64,000 nucleotides of DNA, taken from assembly GCA_011009095.1 (NCBI GenBank), contig VTPC01003380.1, forward strand, positions 118,478 through 182,477, written 5' to 3'. Each line of letters begins with the position of its first letter. The stretch's first letter is position 1. Below the pieces are notes generated by a model. That model was not told the DNA's origin, did not search any database, and saw nothing but the letters and a program-made list of their open reading frames with translations. The stretch comes from Ignelater luminosus (Eukaryota > Arthropoda > Insecta > Coleoptera > Elateridae). Positions 36,041-46,844 of the stretch are shown here, one piece after another. A program made the position numbers and the translations under genes.

Positions 36041-36044
36041 CAGA

Positions 36045-36680
36045 TATCATAAGAATATGTAGATTATTTTATATGGTGAGATGTAATCCTTTTGCAAAGC
36101 AGGAGGGAACATGAAGATTGCCACTGGTCAAGTAATGAGAATGCAAAGTCAATGGGTTTTTTTTTTGTAGCAATGTTCAAACATTTGACAATAGAGGGCA
36201 ATATAGTATTTAGCGGTCCTATACCTATCTTGCTTTAAAATGTAGTAGAGAGAAACGATGTATTTATTAAAACACGTAATAGAAATATTGACATTGTCAC
36301 AAGCACGGAGAGAGAGAGCAGGACCGATACGACTAGTAGCACCATCTGTTAACAATTAGAGGCTGTCAACAACCCCATTAGAAAAGGAATTTCTTATGCT
36401 ATTAATGCAATTTACATTTATAAGACTTATTTGATCTTGACTGCCTACAAAATAGTTTCTTTTACATTGCAACTCATATCAAGTTTCTATAATCGAAATA
36501 GTCCAAACAATTGTAATATTTAGTGATAGATTTGAATTAAAAAGCAAATAATAAATTCAATAAATCTGCACCAAACACTTGTTTGTTGTGTATTATCCTT
36601 ACTAATTTAATTTTTCTTTTTGCATGAGGAACTTGAAGAAAAGTTGTAATACAAAAAAATTTCAAACTATTGATATAAAA
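36045..36680. other. No gene seen
   Basis: Spacer between the LINE fragment and the 3' end of the dipeptidase gene. No coding or repeat signal was recognised apart from the flanking 3' UTR. Confidence 0.4.
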
Positions 36681-36682
36681 TA

Positions 36683-36688
36683 TTTATT
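36683..36688 (-). terminator. Candidate polyadenylation signal, alpha-aspartyl dipeptidase
   Basis: AATAAA on the minus strand, 52 bases beyond the stop codon. Confidence 0.5.
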
Positions 36689-36739
36689 TCTTGTTCTTAA
36701 AGTACTTAATATTGATACAAAAAAAACCAATAGTACATC

Positions 36740-37635
36740 TTATACATTCAACAAGAAACTTAAATCAGCACCAACATCAAATTCTTGTGGTTCTTTGCCT
36801 CTGTAATTAAACAGAACTTGTAAAATAACTTTTTACTTAACATCATGAATACTTACGGAATAAATAATCGTGATTTATGTAATCCCTTTAATGTTATTTT
36901 ATCACCTTCTATTAATAAAGTACAACCTTCCCTAAGACCCAGAACAGGTCCAGCACCGGACACTTCTTGAAATTGTAATATACGTTCTTCTCTAGTTTCA
37001 CCTTTATGTGTTGAATCTGGATCTGGGTCTTGATAGTGTGGATTTATATTAAATGGTACTAATGCAATAGCTTCAAAACTCGGTGGATAAACGATTGGCA
37101 TATCATTAGTTGTATGGATGCTTTTCGTGGCCACATTGGTTCCTGAAATAAAATATAAATATGAAAATAGAATAATACTCATATAGTGCTGTTAAGTGAA
37201 TAATAACCTGCACTACTGCCAAGATAGGGGATTCCATCATTCAAAACCCTTTTACGTATCACTTGCAATACTTTATTATCATACAGTTCTTTTAATAATT
37301 GGAATGTATTTCCACCACCCACAAAAAATGCTTCGGCCTTTTCTGCTGCCTCTACAGGATTCCCTTTATGTATTCCATTAACTTTATATCCCCATTTTGC
37401 AAAGACTTCCTCCACTTGGCGTAAATAACCATCATAGTCCTTGAGGGCATATGGGACAAATAAAATAGTTGACACATTATTTCTAGAATTTAAATATAAT
37501 TAATATAGTTAGAAATTAATGTTAAAGTTAGTCTCACTTCTTAAATAAATTATTTATATCATCTTTGGCGTATTCTAAATATTCATAACCATGTACTTTA
37601 GAGGACGACAACAAAAGTACTTGACGAGCTGGCAT
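36740..37635 (-). CDS. Alpha-aspartyl dipeptidase (peptidase E, MEROPS S51)
   Basis: Cytosolic serine peptidase that cleaves N-terminal aspartate from dipeptides. Four exons on the minus strand: 37635-37538, 37482-37208, 37142-36857 and 36800-36740, with phases 2, 1 and 2 fitting throughout, giving 239 residues, the normal family length. Visible marks are the start [26 protein letters not shown], the nucleophile motif GSSAG (catalytic Ser about residue 123) split by the second intron, [12 protein letters not shown], the histidine in NINPHY (about 160) and a glutamate in GLREG (about 196), completing the Ser-His-Glu triad known for the family. The short last exon ends DLSFLLNV. All key residues are intact, so it should be active. 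The second intron uses the weaker donor GTTATT. Confidence 0.92.
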
Positions 37636-38081
37636 CGTGTTTCCTATACCTGGATATTAAGACCTAGATTAAAACACGAACTTAAAGTGATTTAAGAATA
37701 TAAAAACTTGAAAATAATAAATTTTATCACAGTTATCATTTATTATCAGTATAGAGGCGTCATCAGAACTTTCAGACCTAACCTCAATTTTTGTTTGATT
37801 TAAATTTCAAATGTTGTTGCTTCAAGAAGAGCTGTGTCGAGTATATTTACTTGAACTATTTCAACACACTTGTTAACAATATCAGATATTTTAATTCAGT
37901 TAGATTAAAATAAAATTAGAATATGTAGAATAAGATACACCAGTAAAGTATTTAATACCAGTACATCTCAACTGATGAATTTCTTTTCTTAGGAGTACGT
38001 ACAAATTTTTAAAGCTTTGTTGTATCATTTTTCAATTTGTACACTTCATTTTAAAATGTCAATAATTTTTCAACTTGACAT

Positions 38082-38087
38082 TTTATT
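38082..38087 (-). terminator. Candidate polyadenylation signal, ZC3H13/Flacc
   Basis: AATAAA on the minus strand, about 170 bases beyond the stop at 38257. Confidence 0.35.
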
Positions 38088-38256
38088 CGCTACAAATCAA
38101 GTTCTTAATAACCACAGTAACAAAAACAACAATGTAACTGCTTACACTTTAATATTCTTGCATTATTATATCTTATTACAGTATATTATAAATAACATGA
38201 ATGATAATAAACCTCCATGTTTATGAAAACTGAATGATTCAGCGAGACAGTTACTG

Positions 38257-41200
38257 CTACAAGCTTCTTTCAAACAATTGTAATGCTTGCTTCAATAATT
38301 CTGGATCATGTCTTTTTGGTGCTTCTGCGTATGCATCTTTAATTGGTAAATTACATAAATGCCTTCTTATAGCCAAATCCCGCCTAGCAGATAATGCTCG
38401 CCTGTATGGTCCTGCACTTGCAAAAAGACTTTTTCGTATTCCTTCTTTTTCTCTTAAAGCTACTTGAATTGCAGCCACTGGATGTGATATTTGTATTTCT
38501 TGAATTTCTTGTTCTGTATCAGGTGAATCTTTCTCGATTTTGATATTTTCTTCTCTTTCCAATTTAATCTGCACATTAGTTTCCATGTTACCTCCATTAC
38601 TACTTGTTTCATCTGGTTCTTGTTTAATTTCAATTTTAATTTCAGTACTATCTTCACTTTTTTTATCCAAAATTGCACTTTTCAACGATTCTTCCGTATC
38701 TTCTTTCAATTTGGCTCGAGCATGTTCCTGTAAGATATCTTTCACTAAATCTTCTCCTGCCATTTCAACTGATATTCCTAAATTAACTAAGATATTATGA
38801 CTTTCCCATCGTCGTTTTGCAGAGCAAACAGGTTTTACTCGAGGTCGTGATTCAGCAACTAAACTAGCCCAATCGACACCTAAAGCGTCTCCTAAACCTT
38901 TAACCCTTGTTTCTTCTTCCAACTCGTCTTCTGATATCTCTTCAAAATCTAAATCCATATTTTCATCTTCTATAGATTCTTCTTTTGTTAGCCTATTTGG
39001 AGTCCTATTGGGAGATTGCGATTTTTGTGAAGGGGGAGGCACGGATGGAGGTTGATTCTCTTGTACTTCTTTTTCTGATGATTTAGTAGCACTGTCTGCT
39101 GATAGATTTTCTTCCATTGGAGGTTCCGGTAAATCCTGCAAAAATCATTTCAATACATTGATATAAATATTACAAGATTATATTAAATCTACAGTTTATT
39201 ATAGGTAGAATTCCACAGGTGGTATCAGAAATTTGTTACTTTAACAGCGTTCGAACAAAGACTATCATTTATTTTCATTCCATCTACATTAAGTGAAATG
39301 GTAATATATCTCTGTTTCATAGAATTTCTAGTGCTTTTTTTTGCTGTTATATTCAAGGTTATGTGGAAATTCATACATGTAACATTAGGCGAGTATAATC
39401 AGTATAAAATTATAAAAATTGTTAACATAAAACAATTTGAAAATGTGCAATACAAAATTTAATTAATTTGATTGTACATTAAAAAAATAATTATGCGAAT
39501 TTAAATAGTAAATTTGATAAAAAAAGAAAATTTTTTAAGGTTAAAATGAAAATTTTAATTTACTACACCAATGGACTTCATATTTAGAAATATTTTAAGG
39601 TTATAGTTGACAAGCAATGTAGGAAACAGTAAGAAAATAAAACCCTATAGATGACGAAGATAAAAATAATTCAGATTATATTATTATGACTACAAGAACG
39701 AATGTAATTAGAAACTTTGCTTAATGATAATAATAGCAAGAAGTATTTGAATAGAAAAAATTGTATAAAAACATCAAGAAAATAAAAATAAGCGTCTGTT
39801 GTATTCAGAACAATAAATTTTGTTTTGTTTACACTTTATATTGTTGTATTGTAAAACATACTTCTTCTCTATTAAGAATCTCATCGGCATCATCACTGAT
39901 CTCACTCAGATCATCTTCAAGAGGAGGTTCTTTCAGGCATGGTTTCTTGACTTCCACCACGCTTTCCAAAGGTTGATCAGCTACTCTCTTGCCCAAAAGA
40001 GAATCCTTTTTAGGTTCCAATTCTTGATGTGAAGAATCATTAGAATCTTGTTTCGGTAATTCTCTTTTATGTATGTCACCAACCTCATCTAAAAATTATT
40101 TTATTATAACAATGAAATCGTTTTTAAAACGTACACTAACATACCATCACGATGAGATGCTGCACTTCTAGGCCGAGATCTATCCCTCCATTCTGGCCAT
40201 CGCCTCCTATCGTCAGCAGGCCAACTATCAAGAGAACGATTATAATGCCGCCATTCATCATCCAACTGTGAATGTTCGTGCTCTCTATTGTCCCAACCAC
40301 CCCTAGCTTCCCAATCTAAAGGTCTTCTACCTCGATCCCACTCGTGCTCAGGATAGTCAACTGCTTCCCAATCTCTTCCTTTAAGTGATGGTGGTCTAGA
40401 ATCTTCCCGGCCGTACCTTCGTTGATCCATTTCTCGGTCTCTTTCAACCACATCCCTTTCCTCTCGCACATCCCACATGTCTCTATGTGATCTTCGATCA
40501 TCAGGATAATCTCTAGCATCTAAAGACAAGCGATCATCACGGGAACTTTCATTATAACGATCTTCTAAATCTAAATATCGACGATCTTCATGTCTTGCTC
40601 TTTCATAAGGACTATCATAACTCTTCTCATCGTGGCGTCTTTCTGAATCTCTCAATCGTGACGACAAAGAAGGATAGTCACGATCTCTTTCACGATCCCT
40701 ATCGGGATCACGATCATAACTTCTATCAGATCTATCATAATTACGATCATACAAACGATCTGATCTATCTCTATCCATATGCTCCATTCTCTCTGAATCC
40801 CTATCCATACGTTCATGTCTATCAACAGACTTCCTCACTCCACTGCGACTACGATCAGGAGTTCTATCTCTATGACTATCCCTTGTTCGATCTCTATCTG
40901 CTCTTTCCTTTTCAGCAGAGCGACCTCTTCGACCAGGTGGTATTCTATCAGCTGGTAAAGGCAGTAACCTTTCTACTCGATCACCGCTTGGTTTGTCAAG
41001 TCCACGATCTTCTCGATGATTCCGTTCTCGATTTCTACGTTCTTCTTCTTTCTTTGCCAATTCTTTCAGCCGTTCACGTTCCCTTTGCCTCTCTTGACAC
41101 CTCGCCAAAGCTTCTTCCCGTTCCTTTTCCCTTGCAGCTTCCCTTTCCTCTCGTGCAATCCTTCTTTCTCGATCTCTATCCCTGTCACGATCGCGGGAAT

Positions 41201-43617
41201 CTCGTTTATCCTTTCGACCCTTATCACTGGAACGATCTTTAGCTCGTGATCTATCATAATCTTCTCGTTTATCTAGACGACGTTCGTCTTTACCTGCTGG
41301 AGAATTCTTACGACTGTTATCACGACGACTGCTTCCGCTACCGCTGCCACGTGAACGGCTGGGTGATAATTTTCTATCACGGGAATGTCGCGAATCTGGT
41401 GACTCTTTCCTTTTGGAATCTTTCGGTTGCTTTGATTCTCGTCTGGGGGACCTAAACATATTAAACAAACCAAGATTTTCAGTTTATGTTACAAAGCAAA
41501 AAAAAAGGTTTAAAATGCAACAGAAATTCTTCACACACTGCAAGTTTGATTAAACAATAACTAAGAAAAAGAAACAAAGAGAAAGGTTTTTCTTCAGGTG
41601 CCCTGAAAAAGAGAACATATTGCAAATGGGAAAAGCGTTGCAATAGAAATTAAGAAAACAACCATAGAAATTAGAATTTAAAAGCAATGGCTGTGCCATT
41701 AGTCATGTTATGGTTAGAGGATTTACTATTTCGAAATTTTTTCTTTGAGATGTTACTTTTCTAACATTCATTTGCATTTCTGGGAAGACCTTGACCTAAC
41801 TTAATCGGTTTCAAAATGAGAGTTCATCTTGGTGGTTCTTTTTTAGTTTTTGATTATCAAATTGGCCATGTTTATAAAAGTTACCAAATTGAACTTTTAG
41901 GTTAACCACCTGTCATTTAAATGTCAAGATTGTTAAGAGAAAAGTTATTATTACCAAAAATTTATGTTTAAACTATTCTCAATTCTTATTATGTATTTTT
42001 ATTCTTAATTTTTATCCACAGTTAGGTTAGGTTTATTTGAAATTTTATGAAAAAAAAGTATTATATTAAAATGATTTCTGTTCAGTGACTTGAATTAATG
42101 AAGGGTTATCCACCTGACTTTGTTTTTACACAAGCAAAGCTTGCTCTGAATTCCATAATTCATTTATTTTAATAACAGATTCATTATGACAGTTAACTAA
42201 CCTCCAAAATTACCATCAGTTGTCACTTTGACAACCAGAACGACAAAAAGAAAATAGAATTTTTTGATTTTCATCTATTGTGTGTAAAATAAAAGCTTCA
42301 ATGTAGATGTTTTTTGTATTATCTTCATCATAATTTCTAATTTCTATGGTGTACATGGTTCTCATGCTATTATTATAGTAGTAATAAACACATTTTGCAG
42401 ATTACTGAGTAAGTTATATCAAAGGCGAACTCTTACCTATTATCCCTCTTTTTCTGCTCCTTTTCTTTTTCACGTTCCTTTTCCCTTTCTCTAAGTTTTT
42501 CGCGTTCCCTTTCTTTCTCCTTTTCCCTTTCACGTTCTCTCTCTTTCTCCTTTTCCCTCTCACGTTCCTTTTCCTTTTCTCTTTCACGCTCTTTTTCTTT
42601 CTGTTTTTCTCTTTCTCGTTCCCTTTCCTTTTCCTTCTCACGTTCTCTTTCTCTTGCAGCTTTTTCTTTTTCTCGCTCTTTCTCTTTTTCCTTTTCTTTA
42701 GATATTTTTGGAGATGGAGTGCGATGTTTTTCCTTATGATCACTTGTACTGCTAGGTGGTCTTGGTGATTTAGATCTAGACGATTCTTTTTTCACCGGTA
42801 TAAAAGTTTTTAATTTTGGTGGTGGAGTCTGGGATTTTTTTGTTATTTTAATCGGTGTCGGTGATTTAGCAATTATTTTAACTACTGGTTTAGCTGGCAA
42901 CACTTTCTTCACTTTGTCTACAGAACGACTAGCTGATTTTAAGTTTATTGAACTGTGTTTACTACTTTTAGATTTGTGTTTATGAGGGCGTTCACGCTCT
43001 GAAGATGATGAACTATCCCGTTTTGATTTCATCTTCTTCGTTTTCTTACGACGAGTTGTGTCTACTGATGAGGAACTAGAAGAACTAGATTCATCACTAC
43101 TTGAACTAGAGTCACTTGAACTAGAAGAACTTTCAGTTGAAGGGCTGCTTTCCCTTTTCAACTTCTTTTCCTTTTTTCTAGCTTTACTCTCCATTTTCAT
43201 TTGTAACTCGAGTTCTCTCTGTAAAGCTTGACGACGTTTTTCTAGATCGTCAGGATCGGCATCTTCTAATGCTGTAGGATCCCACTGATTCCACTCTTCT
43301 TCAGGACTTTGTGAAATCTTTAAACTAGAAGAGTGCAATCTTTTATGAGTTCCTTCCTTACTGTGACGTTTTTTTGATTCATTTTCTTTCTTTGCTGCTC
43401 TTTGCTTTGAGGGACTAATTAACGTGTGTGTAGACGAATATTTACAGCTTTTACCGTAAGGACAAGTACCATGTTGAGCCCAATGATGACAAACTTCTTT
43501 ATGAGCAGATCCTGCTTTAGTTCCCAATCTTTCAAACACACTAGGTCGCGTTTTTGGTAATGTTTTATTCTTAGGACTTATATTTACTGTTATCTTACGT
43601 TTTGCTTGTTTAGACAT
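38257..43617 (-). CDS. ZC3H13: Zinc finger CCCH domain protein 13 homologue (Flacc/Xio), m6A writer auxiliary subunit
   Basis: Nuclear scaffold that, in flies and mammals, links WTAP/Fl(2)d to the m6A methyltransferase complex. Four exons: 43617-42437, 41451-40145, 40088-39862 and 39135-38257, phases 2, 1 and 0, total 1197 residues. The N-terminus has RPSVFERLG followed by one CCCH-like finger (C43, C52, C58, H64). Next come a serine tract, then a long KE/RE charged helix (about residues 280-395). Exon 2 is almost all arginine, aspartate and serine. The C-terminus carries the conserved block: ISEDELEE, GVDWASLV, LGISVEMAGEDL, GPYRRALSARRDLAIRRHL and DAYAEAPKRHDPELL. This C-terminal order matches ZC3H13. 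The finger has its last spacing enlarged to five residues, where the human protein has three. The long open frames on the opposite strand are composition shadows. Confidence 0.9.
41452..42436 (-). other. First intron of the ZC3H13 homologue
   Basis: GTAAGA donor and TTTAG acceptor; AT-rich, with no other feature seen. Confidence 0.7.
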
Positions 43618-44303
43618 TTTTACATTGTTTTAACACTTAAAATATTTAAGTTACGTTTAAGTCTATAAATTACCAACATTCTCATGTCACATTTTTTACT
43701 TTCAATAATCATATATTGACAGTTAAAAGTCAGAATACCACGAAGTAAGAAGTATATGTCATTTAATATACAGAAATCCTAGTGGAAGCATAAATATCCC
43801 TAACCCATTATGAGACAACTTCATATGAATGGCTTACAGTTTTGGCGCGTTGTTTTCAATTTGATTAACTTTCTCAATGTAAATTAATTTTAATATGGAA
43901 ATTATTTAATAATTAACCCATTAATGTACAAGCAGATGTTATGGATTATTAACACCGTTACTAAAACTTTTAATTACTTTTTAGTTGCAAATTAATATAA
44001 ATTCCTTTAAACTACAATTTGAAATTCAGAAATACTGCAAAATGCACATTCACGCTGTTATTACAAAAATATCTTTATTTCTATGCTGCTAAGGAATGAC
44101 ATTTGCATTTTTGGCAGCACACAGTAAATACTTTCATCTTTGGAACTCATTAGTTCATTAACCTCGATCATACTTTTCATTTATCCGAGTTCATAAAGAT
44201 ATAAATATAACTATCATTAATTTTATGAAATGCATCACTATTAGAATTTCATATGCTGCATTGGAAAAGAAAATATAAAAATAAACAACTAAGAATTGAA
44301 ATA
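43618..44303. other. Spacer between FBXO42 3' end and ZC3H13 start
   Basis: Holds the ZC3H13 upstream region and the end of the FBXO42 3' UTR. No core promoter element is clear and no other gene was seen. Confidence 0.4.
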
Positions 44304-44309
44304 TTTATT
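44304..44309 (-). terminator. Candidate polyadenylation signal, FBXO42
   Basis: AATAAA on the minus strand, 120 bases beyond the stop at 44429. Confidence 0.45.
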
Positions 44310-44428
44310 GAAAATTATTATAAAATTATAAAATGTTTTAACACTTCATCTCACACATACACACATAAATACTTAGTAGGAGATAACCAATTAGAATTCA
44401 TTTAAATTCAAACTAGGAACTTCATTAA

Positions 44429-46428
44429 TTAAATTATATATTTAGGAGCTGTTATAAAATGTAAGGAATTAGTAACCTGGTTACTTAAATTAGTAGTAAA
44501 AGCTAAAGAAGTATCATCCTTTTGGATACCACCAAACATAATTAACTCTGATTTTCCTGCAACTAAAGAGTATAGAACAGTTTCTTCGGGCCCTTGGGTA
44601 TATGCACCATTATTTTTTAATGGTAACCATGTAACATACGGTTTCTCATCTAAAGCATGAGATATCTCAAGAACATACATTCCTAAAACATTGCGTTTTT
44701 GCTTCTTAGGAGAAGGAACAACGCATACTTCAGGACTTTCTTTTATCTGTTTTTTTTAGTTTCTCCTCAATACGACGCAAATTCTCTAAACGTCGTTCTC
44801 GTCTGTGATCTATTTTTGGTGATACATTTTCTTCCATATTAAAAGCTGATAGACTTATACCAGGTGATGAGCTATTTGAAACCTAACAATAATTCAAAAT
44901 TATTTTACAAATATAACAGATACTTCAAATACTTACATTAGTTATAGGTTTATCACGGAAACTATTATTGCTACTAACATGACCATGACTAGGACCCGGT
45001 TGTGAGTCTTCGTTACTATTTTGTCTTCGACTGAACGTTCCTCTTTTACCATTAACATTTTCATCTCTATCTACTTGTTTTGATTTTCCACTTAAACTCT
45101 TTTCATTTTCTGATTCTCCTCTTGGACGAACCCATGCCACTTTTGAATAATATAAAAATGGCGGAGTACTATTTTGCCTACTACGACTTAGCACCACAAT
45201 TTTATTCCCTATCTGTTGAATGTATTATTACTGGGAGAATACTTTAAAGAATAAAAATAAAAACAGCATTACTTTACAAACAGGATTGCACCATATATTT
45301 GGTGGAGCATCAGCTGAATTTCTAACTTCAACCGGTATCCACCTCCACAAGTCCCCCGTCATTTTAAGAACCCACACGTCTGAATAATATACAGATGTAC
45401 CACCCGTTCCCCCCATTATTAAAACGTGTTCGTCATCAAGCACCGTCTGTGATTGCCCATACCTCTGAACTGGTTTCACACGATCTATATTGAATAAGAA
45501 GATTAGATTGAACAAATTATTATTATAAATATTGCCTTACCATCAACTGTTTCTTGTTTATACCAAGTCCATGTTTCAAGATTAAGTTTCCAAATATCAT
45601 TTGATTTGGTAGAATGTACAACGTTACTAGCTCTTTGCAAACCACCAAAGATGACCATCCAGTTTCCATGGACTGAAACAGAATGGCCAGCTGTTGGTGG
45701 TGGTGACATATCAGTATTAATACAATTCCATTTATTGGCTGTTATATCATAAACATGTAATTCATTAAATAGATGCCATGTTTGATGCAAGGGATACGAT
45801 GCAGGATGCGTCCAACCACCAAAAAGAACTATAATGCAAGAAAATTAAAAAATAATCATCATACAATCATAGTTTTATACCTAAAGAATCTTTGTAACAC
45901 ACCATGGTACAGCAAGCTTTTGGGGATGGATATGTACCCATAGTAAGAGGTCTAACCCACTGTCTTTTTGATAAATCTAATCTCCATAGATCATTAAAAG
46001 TAGTCATTGAGCAAGTGCAACCTCCAAAAACATACATGGAATTTTCATGAACCGCCGCTGCATGAGAATATCGTTTAGTAATTGTAGGGGCCATAGCAAC
46101 TGGTACTACAGACTGCCATGCAATATCAAATTCCGATATTGCTTTGCTAAGATTTCGTTGCTTTATTTTTGTTACATCTGTAATTTAAAGAAGTTTAATT
46201 AGTATGGCAGTACAATCTTAAACAAAGGAATTCTTTGCCAGGGTTAATTTTAGATACATGATTAAGCGGAAAACACATACTTAAGACGCATCTTCGCCAA
46301 CGTTTTGATACCATAAGACAATCATGAAGATCTTTATAAGGAGGAATTAAACTTAAAATAAATTCTAATACTTCATCTGGTAAATCTTCTATGGTAGACT
46401 TAGCTTTAGAATTATCTTCTAATGTCAT
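44429..46428 (-). CDS. FBXO42: F-box only protein 42 (F-box/kelch), one homopolymer frameshift in the last exon
   Basis: Substrate receptor of an SCF ubiquitin ligase; the mammalian protein is reported to target p53. Six exons: 46428-46281, 46177-45881, 45828-45541, 45484-45273, 45212-44937 and 44882-44429, phases 1, 1, 1, 0 and 0. The F-box IEDLPDEVLEFILSLIPPY is at residues 13-31, then kelch repeats with YVFGGCTCS, NDLWRLDL, VLFGGWTHPASYPLHQ, VIFGGLQ and LIMGGTGG. A variable serine-rich linker leads to a conserved C-terminal block (MYVLEISHA, ELIMFGGI). In the last exon a run of eight T (44750-44757) throws the frame. Seven would keep it, giving 557 residues, and the downstream protein is conserved. 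The first ATG of the F-box frame is at 46428; an acceptor-like TTTTTAG just upstream allows a 5' UTR intron. Confidence 0.9.
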
Positions 46429-46844
46429 TATTGGTAGCACTAAAAATTTTCAATTCAGATTTAGAGTACAGAAAACACGGGCAGATCACTATTATGATTT
46501 GACAAGTATTATGACAACTGCGACAGTCCAAACTTTTTTTGACGTTTATTGTGCGACAGTAGCGCCATTCGTTGAGTTTTCTAAACAAAACCAAACATCT
46601 CGGCTTCGATTGCTCAGTCGACTTCGAAATTACATAAAGCGCGATATTTAATTTGCGTGTTGCGTTATTTAGACTTTATAACATTTGTGGGAAAATGTTA
46701 TTTTTAATAATATGTTTTACGCGAATAATTTAATAGGACAATTTATAGTGTGTGTTTTTTATAATATTCTAGACGAGTTAAACGAATATAACCTAAATTT
46801 ATAATTGTATAACCTCAAAATAGTTTGAAGAAATTACTAAAATC
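46429..46844. promoter_or_regulatory. Divergent promoter region of FBXO42 and mitoguardin
   Basis: Only 416 bases separate the two start codons, so both core promoters and 5' UTRs must lie here. No TATA box at a fitting place was seen for either side, as is usual for housekeeping genes. Confidence 0.55.

Noticed and set aside
40595-41242. 215-codon open frame on the plus strand
   Set aside because: It is the antisense shadow of the Arg/Asp/Ser-rich ZC3H13 exon; the composition (His, Tyr, Asp, Leu) is explained by the repeat codons of the real strand.
42414-42743. 109-codon lysine-rich frame on the minus strand
   Set aside because: Out-of-frame reading of the KE/RE repeat in ZC3H13 exon 1; no independent signal.
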